Counted from the first letter of the stretch, positions 1-11,194 are shown. The stretch: DNA of 64,000 nt from Denticeps clupeoides (GCF_900700375.1 NW_021630118.1:124001-188000), one strand, 5' to 3'. The notes: a model not told the origin generated them from the letters alone. A program made the numbers and translations.

Positions 1-137
1 AAAATGCAATTATGGTAACTAAGCATTTGCTCTCCAAATATTTTATCACATTTTTACACAATACTCCATACAAGGTCTTGGTGAGCAGAACAATGATATG
101 GTCAGTATTATAAGTGGCAGCTGAGAAGCTTGTTGAT

Positions 138-243
138 GTGCTTGCTACGGCTGCACATATACTAAAATTGGATCGATACAGAGAAGTTTAGCATGGCCCC
201 TGCGAAAGGAAGACACGCAAATCCGTGAAGCATTCCATATTTT
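138..243 (+). ncRNA. U6: U6 snRNA variant, type V (copy 1)
   Basis: Full-length 106-nt U6 with TATA at -29. Besides the array-wide differences (T6, A10, T15, T36, A68, C86) it carries A50 to T, T74 to A and G95 to A. T74 is the bulged residue of the internal stem-loop (yeast U80) that binds catalytic metal, so an RNA from this copy is probably defective. ACAGAGA (41-47) and AGC (53-55) are intact. It could be a pseudogene kept up by amplification or a variant RNA. Confidence 0.85.
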
Positions 244-247
244 GTTC

Positions 248-253
248 TTTTTT
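248..253 (+). terminator. Pol III T6 terminator behind U6
   Basis: The U6 sequence ends in only four T followed by GTTC, then a run of six T (seven at 34,25x). A run of T6 is a strong Pol III stop; the weak TTTTG before it could allow transcripts extended by about 10 nt. The same arrangement follows every locus. Confidence 0.6.
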
Positions 254-276
254 AATTAGACAAAGAGTCACTTGGG

Positions 277-355
277 ACTGGGAAGATGTTGTACCAAGAT
301 TAGCATGGAACTTGTAAAGGGATGACACACAAATCAGTGAAGTGCTCCATATTTT
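277..355 (+). pseudogene. psiU6: decayed second U6-like segment (unit 1)
   Basis: From GATTAGCATGG (298) to the final TTTT it aligns without gaps to U6 nt 49-106 with 10 mismatches in 58. The ACAGAGA box region is unrecognisable and no TATA lies before it. The CpGs of the U6 3' half read TA, CA, AG and TG here, mostly compatible with methylation-driven decay. A T7 run follows. Confidence 0.8.
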
Positions 356-1191
356 CAACTTTTTTTGATTGACAAATAGGAACTAGGGTTCCTTAGGAAA
401 AGGGAGATGCTGTGCCAAATTCCAAATGTTTAGTTTTTTTTTTTTCAAAGCAAAAACACAAGGATGAACTCCATAAGAAGATCAGAAACATGTCCAACTG
501 CATCTGGTGTCAATATATTAATGAAGTTGCTCATGTAGTGGACAATCTCAATCATTTCGTATGATAAGAAAAACTGAAGCTGCTGTAGATTTCTTTAGCT
601 GACACTAGGACTGACTACACAGACAATTGTGTTTGTGGTTTAGTTTTGAACAACATGCTTGTGAGAGGGTAAACGCAGTCTGTCGCTATCAGGAATGATG
701 CAGTCTAGATGCCCACATATTGGGATTTTGTAGGAGTCAAAACTAGCAAAATGCAAAGGTACAACCTCAGTCTGTGAAGACCTTATAATTGAGAATGAAA
801 TTTCCCCTTCCAAAAAAGCATGAACTATAATGAAATGGCAGAAGATGGCTGCCAGTACCTTAACAGAGACCCAGACAGTGACATCACCACATGGAATAAA
901 CACACTGACTGGAACCACGCCCCTTTCCTGCATTGACCTGCCCACTTTGTGATGTTCCCATGACTCTTGACACCAATCAAATTATTCATCTTTCTTTGCT
1001 ACACAAACTGACCACACTTTAATCATGCACCTCTACAAGTTAACAGCCTCTTGGAAAATGCAATTAGGGTAACTAATCATTTGCTCTCTAAATATTTTAT
1101 CACATTTTTACACAATACTCCATACAAGGTCTTGGTGAGCAGAACAATGATATGGTCAGTATTATAAGTGGCAGCTGAGAAGCTGGTTGAT

Positions 1192-1242
1192 GTGCTTGCT
1201 ACGGCTGCACATATACTAAAATTGTGAAGCGTTCCGTATTTT
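1192..1242 (+). pseudogene. U6 with internal 55-nt deletion, type D (copy 2)
   Basis: U6 nt 1-33 are joined directly to nt 89-106, with A100 to G. The deletion removes ACAGAGA, the AGC triad and the whole internal stem-loop, so it cannot act in splicing. TATA, PSE window, octamer-like site and T6 terminator are all intact, so a 51-nt RNA (5' stem-loop plus tail) could still be made. Confidence 0.9.
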
Positions 1243-1275
1243 GTTCTTTTTTAATTAGACAAAGAGTCACTTGGG

Positions 1276-1354
1276 ACTAGGAAGATGTTGTACCAAGATT
1301 AGCATGGAACTTGTAAAGGGATGACACACAAATCAGTGAAGTGCTCCATATTTT
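1276..1354 (+). pseudogene. psiU6 (unit 2)
   Basis: Same decayed segment as at 277, reading CTAGG where V units read CTGGG. Confidence 0.78.
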
Positions 1355-2189
1355 CAACTTTTTTTGATTGACAAATAGGAACTAGGGTTCCTTGGGAAAA
1401 GGGAGTTGCTGTGCCAAATTTTAAATATTTATTTTATTTTCAAAGCAAACACACAGGGATAAAGACCATAAGAAGATCAGAAACTTTTCCAAATGCAACT
1501 GGTGTCAATGTATTAATGAAGTTGCTCATGTAGTGGACAATCTCAATCATTTGGTAAGATTAGAAGATCTGAAGCTGCTGTACATTTCTTTAGCTGACTC
1601 TAGGACTGACTCTACGCAGACAATTGTGTTTATGGTTTAGTTGTGAACAAAATGCTTGTGAGAGTGTAAACGCAGTCTGTCGCTATCAGGAATGATGCAG
1701 TCTAGATGCCCACATATGGGGACTTTGTAGGAGTCAGCACTAGCAAAATGCAGAGGTACAACCACAGTCTGGGAAGACCACATATTTGAGAATGAAATTT
1801 CCCCTTCCAAAAAAGCATGAACTATAACGAAATGGCAGAAGATTGCTGCCAGTACCTTAACAGAGACCCAGACAGTGACATCACCATGTGGAATAAACAC
1901 ACTGCCTGGAACCACGCCCCTTTTCCTGCATTGACCTGCCCACTTCATGATGTTCCTATGACTCTTGACACCAATCAAATTATTCTTCTTACTTTGCTAC
2001 ACAAACTAAGAATACTTTAATCATGCACCTCCACAAGTTACCAGCCTCTTGGAAAATGCAATTAGGGTAACTAAGCATTTGCTCTCTAAATATTTTATCA
2101 AATTTTTACACAATACTCCATACAAGGTCTTGGTGAGCAGAACAATGATTTGGTCAGTATTATAAGTGGCAGCCGAGAAGCTTGTTGAT

Positions 2190-2295
2190 GTGCTTGCTAC
2201 GGCTGCACATATACTAAAATTGGATCGATACAGAGAAGATTAGCATGGCCCCTGCGAAAGGATGACACGCAAATCCGTGAAGCGTTCCATATTTT
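2190..2295 (+). ncRNA. U6: U6 snRNA, full, type F (copy 3)
   Basis: Full 106-nt U6, about 100/106 identical to human U6. Differences: T6, A10, T15, T36, A68, C86. The 5' stem-loop keeps a UNCG-class tetraloop (UACG); the A15 change weakens one pair. The METTL16-type site TACAGAGAA (40-48), the AGC triad (53-55) and bulge T74 are all intact. TATA at -29, octamer-like site at -134 and CCAAT at about -219. Best candidate class for a working gene, although the fixed differences are unusual for so conserved an RNA. Confidence 0.92.
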
Positions 2296-2328
2296 GTTCT
2301 TTTTTAATTAGACAAAGAGTCACTTGGT

Positions 2329-2407
2329 ACTAGGAAGATGTTGTACAAAGATTAGCATGGAACTTGTAAAGGGATGACACACAAATCAGTGAAGTGCTCC
2401 ATATTTT
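2329..2407 (+). pseudogene. psiU6 (unit 3)
   Basis: F-type version: reads TTGTACAAAG before the conserved TTAGCATGG. Confidence 0.78.
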
Positions 2408-3246
2408 CAACTTCTTTTGATTGACAAATAGGAACTAGGGTTCCTTGGGAAAAGGGAGATGCTGTACCAAATTCCAAATGTTCAGTTTTTTTTATTTTCA
2501 AAGCAAACACACAGGGATGAATACCACAAGAAGATCAGAAACATGTCCAACTGCAACTGGTGTCAATGTATTAATGAAGTTGCTCATGTAGTGGACAATC
2601 TCAATCATTTGGTAAGATAAGAAGAACTGAAGCTACTGTACATTTCTTTAGCTGACTCTAGGCCTGACTCTACACAGACAATTGTGTTTGTGGTTTAGTT
2701 GTGAACAACATGCTTGTGAGAGGGTAAACGCAGTCTGCCGCTATCAGGAATGATGCAGTCTAGATGCCCACATATGAGGACTTTGTAGGAGTCAGCACTA
2801 GCAAAATGCAGAGGTACAAACTCAGTCTGGGAAGACCACCAATTTTAGAATGAAATTTCCCCTTCCAAAAAAGCATGAACTATAATGAAATGGCAGAAGA
2901 TTGCTGCCAGTACCTTAACAGAGACCCAGACAGTGACATCACCACATGGAATAAACACACTGACTGGAACCACGCCCCTTTCCTGCATTGACCTGCCCAC
3001 TTTGTGATGTTCCCATGACTCTTGACACCAATCAAATTATTCATCTTTCTTTGCTACACAAACTGACCACACTTTAATCATGCACCTCTACAAGTTAACA
3101 GCCTCTTGGAAAATGCAATTAGGGTAACTAATCATTTGCTCTCTAAATATTTTATCACATTTTTACACAATACTCCATACAAGGTCTTGGTGAGCAGAAC
3201 AATGATATGGTCAGTATTATAAGTGGCAGCTGAGAAGCTGGTTGAT

Positions 3247-3297
3247 GTGCTTGCTACGGCTGCACATATACTAAAATTGTGAAGCGTTCCGTATTTT
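3247..3297 (+). pseudogene. U6 with 55-nt deletion, type D (copy 4)
   Basis: Same junction and A100 to G as copy 2. This is the extra D of the 9-unit block. Confidence 0.9.
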
Positions 3298-3330
3298 GTT
3301 CTTTTTTAATTAGACAAAGAGTCACTTGGG

Positions 3331-3409
3331 ACTAGGAAGATGTTGTACCAAGATTAGCATGGAACTTGTAAAGGGATGACACACAAATCAGTGAAGTGCT
3401 CCATATTTT
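3331..3409 (+). pseudogene. psiU6 (unit 4)
   Basis: Same form as in unit 2. Confidence 0.78.
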
Positions 3410-4244
3410 CAACTTTTTTTGATTGACAAATAGGAACTAGGGTTCCTTGGGAAAAGGGAGTTGCTGTGCCAAATTTTAAATATTTATTTTATTTTCAAAG
3501 CAAACACACAGGGATAAAGACCATAAGAAGATCAGAAACTTTTCCAAATGCAACTGGTGTCAATGTATTAATGAAGTTGCTCATGTAGTGGACAATCTCA
3601 ATCATTTGGTAAGATTAGAAGATCTGAAGCTGCTGTACATTTCTTTAGCTGACTCTAGGACTGACTCTACGCAGACAATTGTGTTTGTGGTTTAGTTGTG
3701 AACAAAATGCTTGTGAGAGTGTAAACGCAGTCTGTCGCTATCAGGAATGATGCAGTCTAGATGCCCACATATGGGGACTTTGTAGGAGTCAGCACTAGCA
3801 AAATGCAGAGGTACAACCACAGTCTGGGAAGACCACATATTTGAGAATGAAATTTCCCCTTCCAAAAAAGCATGAACTATAATGAAATGGCAGAAGATTG
3901 CTGCCAGTACCTTAACAGAGACCCAGACAGTGACATCACCATGTGGAATAAACACACTGCCTGGAACCACGCCCCTTTTCCTGCATTGACCTGCCCACTT
4001 CATGATGTTCCTATGACTCTTGACACCAATCAAATTATTCTTCTTACTTTGCTACACAAACTAAGAATACTTTAATCATGCACCTCCACAAGTTACCAGC
4101 CTCTTGGAAAATGCAATTAGGGTAACTAAGCATTTGCTCTCTAAATATTTTATCAAATTTTTACACAATACTCCATACAAGGTCTTGGTGAGCAGAACAA
4201 TGATTTGGTCAGTATTATAAGTGGCAGCCGAGAAGCTTGTTGAT

Positions 4245-4350
4245 GTGCTTGCTACGGCTGCACATATACTAAAATTGGATCGATACAGAGAAGATTAGCA
4301 TGGCCCCTGCGAAAGAATGACACGCAAATCCGTGAAGCGTTCCATATTTT
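4245..4350 (+). ncRNA. U6: U6 snRNA, full, type F with G72 to A (copy 5)
   Basis: As copy 3 but GAAAGAATGA in the internal stem-loop, which loses a G-C pair in its 3' strand. This sub-variant recurs at 11195, 40089, 45143 and 60459. Confidence 0.9.
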
Positions 4351-4383
4351 GTTCTTTTTTAATTAGACAAAGAGTCACTTGGT

Positions 4384-4462
4384 ACTAGGAAGAGGTTGTA
4401 CAAAGATTAGCATGGAACTTGTAAAGGGATGACACACAAATCAGTGAAGTGCTCCATATTTT
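4384..4462 (+). pseudogene. psiU6 (unit 5)
   Basis: F-type version with AAGAGGTTGTACAAAG. Confidence 0.78.
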
Positions 4463-5151
4463 CAACTTCTTTTGATTGACAAATAGGAACTAGGGTTCCT
4501 TGGGAAAAGGGAGATGCTGTACCAAATTCCAAATGTTCAGTTTTTTTTATTTTCAAAGCAAACACACAGGGATGAATACCACAAGAAGATCAGAAACATG
4601 TCCAACTGCAACTGGTGTCAAGGTATTAATGAAGTTGCTCATGTAGTGGACAATCTCAATCATTTGGTAAGATAAGAAGAACTGAAGCTACTGTACATTT
4701 CTTTAGCTGACTCTAGGCCTGACTCTACACAGACAATTGTGTTTGAGGTTTAGTTGTGAACAACATGCTTGTGAGAGGGTAAACGCAGTCTGCCGCTATC
4801 AGGAATGATGCAGTCTAGATGCCCACATATGGGGACTTTGTAGGAGTCAGCACTAGCAAATTGCAGAGGTACAAACTCAGTCTGGGAAGACCACCAATTT
4901 TAGAATGAAATTTCCCCTGCCAAAAAAGCATGAACTATAATGAAATGGCAGAAGATGGCTGCCAGTACCTTAACAGAGACCCAGACAGTGACATCACCAC
5001 GTGGAATAAACACACTATCTGGAACCACGCCCCTTTCCTGCATTGACCTGCCCACTTTGTGATGTTCCCATGACTCTTGACACCAATCAAATTATTCTTC
5101 TTTCTTTTCTACACAATCTAACAGTACTTTTATCATGCACCTCCACAAGTT

Positions 5152-5240
5152 ACATATACTAAAATTGGATCGATACAGAGAAGATTAGCATGGCCCCTGC
5201 GAAAGGATGACACGCAAATCCGTGAAGCGTTCCATATTTT
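5152..5240 (+). pseudogene. U6 without promoter and 5' end, type T (copy 6)
   Basis: Starts at U6 nt 18 (ACATATACT) directly after CACAAGTT of the upstream spacer. About 167 bp, covering the octamer-like site, PSE window, TATA and U6 nt 1-17, are missing. The rest of the U6 body is intact F sequence with T74. Without a promoter it should be silent unless read through. Confidence 0.92.
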
Positions 5241-5273
5241 GTTCTTTTTTAATTAGACAAAGAGTCACTTGGG

Positions 5274-5352
5274 ACTAGGAAGATGTTGTACCAAGATTAG
5301 CATGGAACTTGCAAAAAGATGACACACAAATCAGTGAAGTGCTCCATATTTT
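5274..5352 (+). pseudogene. psiU6 (unit 6)
   Basis: T-type version with CTTGCAAAAAGATGAC. Confidence 0.78.
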
Positions 5353-5430
5353 CAACTTTTTTTGATTGACAAATAGGAACTAGGGTTCCTTAGGAAAAGG
5401 AAGATGCTGTGCCAAATTCCAAATGTTTCG

Positions 5431-5445
5431 TTTTTTTTTTTTTTT
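5431..5445 (+). repeat. Poly-T tract in T-unit spacer
   Basis: A run of 15 T within the third U6-like segment. Its length and purity vary between unit types: 12-15 T in V and T units, broken by A in the others. Confidence 0.8.
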
Positions 5446-6193
5446 CAAAGCAATAACACAAGGATGAACACCATAAGAAGGTCAGAAACATGTCCAACTG
5501 CATCTGGTGTCAATGTATTAATGAAGTTGCTCATGTAGTGGACAATCTCAATCATTTGGTATGATAAGAAGAACTGAAGCTGCTGTACATTTCTTTAGCT
5601 GACTCTAGGCCTGACTCTACGCAGACAATTGTGTTTGTGGTTTAGTTTTGAACAACATGCTAGTGAGAGGGTAAACAAAGTCTGTCGCTATCAGGAATGA
5701 TGCAGTCTAGATGCCCACATATGGGGATTTTGTAGGAGTCAAAACTAGCAAAATGCAAAGGTACAACCACAGTCTGGGAAGACCACATATTTGAGAATGA
5801 AATTTCCCCTGCCAAAAAAGCATGAACTATAATGAAATGGCAGAAGATTGCTGCCAGTACCTTAACAGAGACCCAGACAGTGACATCACCACGTGGAATA
5901 AACACGCTGCCTGGAACCACGCCCCTTTCCTGCATTGACCTGCCCACTTTGTGATGTTCCTCTGACTCTTGACAACAATCAAATTATTCTTCTTACTTTG
6001 CTACACAAACTAAGAATACTTTAATCATGCACCTCCACAAGTTACCAGCCTCTTGGAAAATGCAATTAGGGTAACTAAGCATTTGCTCTCTAAATATTTT
6101 ATCAAATTTTTACACAATACTCCATACAAGGTCTTGGTAAGCAGAACAATGATATGGTCAGTATTATAAGTGGCAGCTGAGAAGCTTGTTGAT

Positions 6194-6244
6194 GTGCTTG
6201 CTACGGCTGCACATATACTAAAATTGTGAAGCGTTCCGTATTTT
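6194..6244 (+). pseudogene. U6 with 55-nt deletion, type E (copy 7)
   Basis: Same deletion as type D, but in a different spacer: ATCAAATTTTT in the promoter region upstream and AGGACGTACT downstream. Confidence 0.9.
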
Positions 6245-6277
6245 GTTCTTTTTTAATTAGACAAAGAGTCACTTGGG

Positions 6278-6356
6278 ACTAGGAAGATGTTGTACCAAGA
6301 TTAGCATGGAACTTGTAAAGGGATGACACACAAATCAGTGAAGTGCTCCATATTTT
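6278..6356 (+). pseudogene. psiU6 (unit 7)
   Basis: Same form as in D units. Confidence 0.78.
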
Positions 6357-7197
6357 CAACTTTTTTTGATTGACAAATAGGAACTAGGGTTCCTTGGGAA
6401 AAGGAAGATGCTGTGCCAAATTCCAAATGTTTCGTTTTTTTTTTTTTTTCAAAGCAATAACACAAGGATGAATACCATAAGAAGGTCAGAAACATATCCA
6501 ACTGCAACTGGTGTCAAGGTATTAATGAAGTTGCTCATGTAGTGGACAATCTCAATCATTTCGTATGATAAGAAGAACTGAAGCTGCTGTACATTTCTTT
6601 AGCTGACTCTAGGACGTACTCTACGCAGACAATTAAGTTTGTGGTTTAGTTTTGAACAACATGCTTGTAAGAGGGTAAACGCAGTCTGCCGCTATCAGGA
6701 ATGATGCAGTCTAGATGCCCACATATTGGGATTTTGTAGGAGTCAAAACTAGCAAAATGCAAAGGTCCCACCTCAGTCTGGGAAGACCACATATTTGAGA
6801 ATGAAATTTCCCCTTCCAAAAAAGCATGAACTATAATGAAATGGCAGAAGATGGCTGCCAGTACCTTAACAGAGACCCAGACAGTGACATCACCACGTGG
6901 AATAAACACACTGCCTGGAACCACGCCCCTTTCCTGCATTGACCTGCCCACTTTGTGATGTTCCTTTGACTCTTGACACCAATCAAATTATTCTTCTTTC
7001 TTTGCTACACAAACTGACCATACTTTAATGATGCACCTCCACAAGTTACCAGCCTCTTGGAAATTGCATTTAGGGTAACAAAGCATTTGCTCTCCAAATA
7101 TTTTATCACATTTTTACAAAATTCTCCATACAAGGTCTTGGTGAGCAGAACAATGATATGGTCAGTATTATAAGTGGCAGCGGAGGAGCTTGTTGAT

Positions 7198-7303
7198 GTG
7201 CTTGCTACGGCTGCACATATACTAAAATTGGATCGATACAGAGAAGATTAGCATGGCCCCTGCGAAAGGATGACACGCAAATTCGTGAAGCGTTCCATAT
7301 TTT
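7198..7303 (+). ncRNA. U6: U6 snRNA, full, type L (copy 8)
   Basis: Full U6 that keeps the ancestral T86 (AAATTCGTG as in human). Other array-wide differences are present. Preceded by AGCGGAGGAGC between TATA and start. Confidence 0.92.
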
Positions 7304-7336
7304 GTTCTTTTTTAATTAGACAAAGAGTCACTTGGG

Positions 7337-7415
7337 ACTAGGAAGATGTTGTACCAAGATTAGCATGGAACTTGCAAAAAGATGACCCACAAATTAGTGA
7401 AGTGCTCCATATTTT
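7337..7415 (+). pseudogene. psiU6 (unit 8)
   Basis: L-type version with GATGACCCACAAATTAG. Confidence 0.78.
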
Positions 7416-7605
7416 CAACTTTTTTTGATTGACAAATAGGAACTAGGGTTCCTTAGGAAAAGGAAGATGCTGTGACAAATTCCAAATGTTTCTTTTATTT
7501 TCAAAGCAAACACACAGCGATAAAGACCATAAGAAGATCAGAAACTTTTCAAACTGCAACTGGTGTCAATGTATTGATGAAGTTGTTCATGTAGTGGACA
7601 ATCTC

Positions 7606-7618
7606 AATCATGCAGTCT
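7606..7618 (+). other. Junction of the 146-bp spacer deletion typical of L units
   Basis: AATCAT joins GCAGTCTAG directly. In the next unit these flanks are separated by 8520-8665 (146 bp). Seen again near 12664, 19615, 27606, 34555, 41559 and 63835, always in L units. Confidence 0.88.
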
Positions 7619-8104
7619 AGATGCCCACATATTGGGATTTTGTAGGAGTCAAAACTAGCAAAATGCAAAGGTACAACCTCAGTCTGTGAAGACCTTATAA
7701 TTGAGAATGAAATTTCCCCTTCCAAAAAAGCATGAACTATAATGAAATGGCAGAAGATGGCTGCCAGTACCTTAACAGAGACCCAGACAGTGACATCACC
7801 ACGTGGAATAAACACACTGCCTGGAACCACGCCCCTTTTCCTGCATTGACCTGCCCACTTTGTGATGTTCCCATGACTCTTGACACCAATCAAATTATTC
7901 ATCTTTCTTTGCTACACAAACTGACCACACTTTAATCATGCACCTCCACAAGTTAACAGCCTCTTGGAAAATGCAATTAGGGTAACTAAGCATTTGCTCT
8001 CCAAATATTTTATCACATTTTTACACAATACTCCATACAAGGTCTTGGTGAGCAGAACAATGATATGGTCAGTATTATAAGTGGCAGCGGAGGAGCTGGT
8101 TGAT

Positions 8105-8210
8105 GTGCTTGCTACGGCTGCACATATACTAAAATTGGATCGATACAGAGAAGATTAGCATGGCCCCTGCGAAAGGATGACACGCACATTCGTGAAGCGT
8201 TCCATATTTT
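8105..8210 (+). ncRNA. U6: U6 snRNA, full, type C (copy 9)
   Basis: Full U6 with A83 to C (CGCACATTCG) and T86. ACAGAGA, AGC and T74 are intact. Confidence 0.9.
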
Positions 8211-8243
8211 GTTCTTTTTTAATTAGACAAAGAGTCACTTGGG

Positions 8244-8322
8244 ACTAGGAAGAGGTTGTACCAAGATTAGCATGGAACTTGCAAAAAGATGACACACAAA
8301 TCAGTGAAGTCCTCCATATTTT
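8244..8322 (+). pseudogene. psiU6 (unit 9)
   Basis: C-type version, reading AGTCCTCC near its end where others read AGTGCTCC. Confidence 0.78.
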
Positions 8323-8696
8323 CAACTTTTTTTGATTGACAAATAGGAACTAGGGTTTCTTTAGGAAAAGGGAGATGCTGTGCCAAATTTCAAATGTTTA
8401 TTTTATTTTCAAAGCAAACACACAGGGATAAAGACCATAAGAAGATCAGAAACTTTTCCAACTGCAACTGGTGTCAATGTATTGATGAAGTTGTTCATGT
8501 AGTGGACAATCTCAATCATTTGGTATGATTAGAAGATCTGAAGCTGCTGTACATTTCTTTAGCTGACTCTAGGCCTGACTCAACGCAGACAATTGTGTTT
8601 GTGGTTTAGTTTTGAACAACATGCTTGTAAGAGGGTAAACGCAGTCTGCCGCTATCAGGAATGATGCAGTCTAGATGCCCACATATGGGGACTTTG

Positions 8697-8712
8697 TAGG
8701 AGTCAGGAGTAC
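8697..8712 (+). other. Short spacer deletion typical of C units
   Basis: TAGGAGTCAGGAGTAC replaces a stretch about 16 bp longer that contains CACTAGCAAAATGC in other units. A marker for C-type spacer, also present behind the E copy at 23095. Confidence 0.8.
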
Positions 8713-9141
8713 AACCACAGTCTGGGAAGACCACATATTTGAGAATGAAATTTCCCCTTCCAAAAAAGCATGAACTATAATGAAATGGCAGAAGATTGCT
8801 GCCAGTACCTTAACAGATACCCAGACAGTGACATCACCACGTGGAATAAACAAACTGCCTGGAACCACGCCCCTTTCCTGCATTGACCTGCCCACTTCAT
8901 GATGTTCCTATGACTCTTGACACCAATCAAATTATTCTTCTTACTTTGCTACACAAACTAAGAATACTTTAATCATGCACCTCCACAAGTTACCAGCCTC
9001 TTGGAAAATGCAATTATGGTAACTAAGCATTTGCTCTCTAAATATTTTATCACACTTTTACACAATACTCCATACAAGGTCTTGGTGAGCAGAACAATGA
9101 TATGGTCAGTATTATAAGTGGCAGCTGAGAAGCTTGTTGAT

Positions 9142-9247
9142 GTGCTTGCTACGGCTGCACATATACTAAAATTGGATCGATACAGAGAAGTTTAGCATGG
9201 CCCCTGCGAAAGGAAGACACGCAAATCCGTGAAGCGTTCCATATTTT
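9142..9247 (+). ncRNA. U6: U6 variant, type V (copy 10)
   Basis: A50 to T and T74 to A, but G95 is kept, unlike the other V copies that I can read cleanly. Confidence 0.85.
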
Positions 9248-10196
9248 GTTCTTTTTTAATTAGACAAAGAGTCACTTGGGACTGGGAAGATGTTGTACCA
9301 AGATTAGCATGGAACTTGTAAAGGGATGACACACAAATCAGTGAAGTGCTCCATATTTTCAACTTTTTTTGATTGACAAATAGGAACTAGGGTTCCTTAG
9401 GAAAAGGGAGATGCTGTGCCAAATTCCAAATGTTTAGTTTTTTTTTTTTTCAAAGCAAAAACACAAGGATGAACTCCATAAGAAGATCAGAAACATGTCC
9501 AACTGCATCTGGTGTCAATATATTAATGAAGTTGCTCATGTAGTGGACAATCTCAATCATTTCGTATGATAAGAAAAACTGAAGCTGCTGTAGATTTCTT
9601 TAGCTGACACTAGGACTGACTACACAGACAATTGTGTTTGTGGTTTAGTTTTGAACAACATGCTTGTGAGAGGGTAAACGCAGTCTGTCGCTATCAGGAA
9701 TGATGCAGTCTAGATGCCCACATATTGGGATTTTGTAGGAGTCAAAACTAGCAAAATGCAAAGGTACAACCTCAGTCTGTGAAGACCTTATAATTGAGAA
9801 TGAAATTTCCCCTTCCAAAAAAGCATGAACTATAATGAAATGGCAGAAGATGGCTGCCAGTACCTTAACAGAGACCCAGACAGTGACATCACCACGTGGA
9901 ATAAACACACTGACTGGTACCACGCCCCTTTCCTGCATTGACCTGCCCACTTTGTGATGTTCCTCTGACTCTTGACACCAATCAAATTATTCATCTTTCT
10001 TTGCTACACAAACTGACCACACTTTAATCATGCACCTCTACAAGTTAACAGCCTCTTGGAAAATGCAATTAGGGTAACTAATCATTTGCTCTCTAAATAT
10101 TTTATCACATTTTTACACAATACTCCATACAAGGTCTTGGTGAGCAGAACAATGATATGGTCAGTATTATAAGTGGCAGCCGAGAAGCTTGTTGAT

Positions 10197-10247
10197 GTGC
10201 TTGCTACGGCTGCACATATACTAAAATTGTGAAGCGTTCCGTATTTT
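10197..10247 (+). pseudogene. U6 with 55-nt deletion, type D (copy 11)
   Basis: Standard D junction; CAGCCGAGAAGCTTG precedes the start. Confidence 0.9.
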
Positions 10248-11194
10248 GTTCTTTTTTAATTAGACAAAGAGTCACTTGGGACTAGGAAGATGTTGTACCA
10301 AGATTAGCATGGAACTTGTAAAGGGATGACACACAAATCAGTGAAGTGCTCCATATTTTCAACTTTTTTTGATTGACAAATAGGAACTAGGGTTCCTTGG
10401 GAAAAGGGAGTTGCTGTGCCAAATTTTAAATATTTATTTTATTTTCAAAGCAAACACACAGGGATAAAGACCATAAGAAGATCAGAAACTTTTCCAAATG
10501 CAACTGGTGTCAATGTATTAATGAAGTTGCTCATGTAGTGGACAATCTCAATCATTTGGTAAGATTAGAAGATCTGAAGCTGCTGTACATTTCTTTAGCT
10601 GACTCTAGGACTGACTCTACGCAGACAATTGTGTTTATGGTTTAGTTGTGAACAAAATGCTTGTGAGAGTGTAAACGCAGTCTGTCGCTATCAGGAATGA
10701 TGCAGTCTAGATGCCCACATATGGGGACTTTGTAGGAGTCAGCACTAGCAAAATGCAGAGGTACAACCACAGTCTGGGAAGACCACATATTTGAGAATGA
10801 AATTTCCCCTTCCAAAAAAGCATGAACTATAACGAAATGGCAGAAGATTGCTGCCAGTACCTTAACAGAGACCCAGACAGTGACATCACCATGTGGAATA
10901 AACACACTGCCTGGAACCACGCCCCTTTTCCTGCATTGACCTGCCCACTTCATGATGTTCCTATGACTCTTGACACCAATCAAATTATTCTTCTTACTTT
11001 GCTACACAAACTAAGAATACTTTAATCATGCACCTCCACAAGTTACCAGCCTCTTGGAAAATGCCATTAGGGTAACTAAGCATTTGCTCTCTAAATATTT
11101 TATCAAATTTTTACACAATACTCCATACAAGGTCTTGGTGAGCAGAACAATGATTTGGTCAGTATTATAAGTGGCAGCCGAGAAGCTTGTTGAT

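Larger units (their letters stand above)
138..9141 (+). repeat. Higher-order block 1: V-D-F-D-F-T-E-L-C (9 units)
   Basis: Nine units, about 9.0 kb. It is the 7-unit block with an additional D-F pair. The first F unit (locus 2190) changes into V-like spacer in its right part, which explains how a second D-F follows it. Confidence 0.85.

Noticed and set aside
640-945. Recurring minus-strand reading frame of about 67-117 codons (MGRSMQERG...) in most units
   Set aside because: It runs antisense through the U6 upstream region and spacer. Its length and ends change with each unit type, no family or signal is recognised, and its recurrence follows from repetition alone.
1817-2020. Plus-strand 67-codon frame (MNYNEMAED...)
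   Set aside because: It overlaps the CRE-like, E-box and CCAAT motifs and the minus-strand frame, and is missing or altered in several unit types. No sign of coding constraint by eye.
6301-6507. Minus-strand 68-codon frame across psiU6 and the poly-T tract
   Set aside because: Its lysine run is just the antisense of poly-T and it exists in only a few units.
7606-7618. Intron or splice junction for the 146-bp absence in L units
   Set aside because: The ends of the missing segment lack GT/AG and nothing suggests transcription across it; a plain deletion is simpler.
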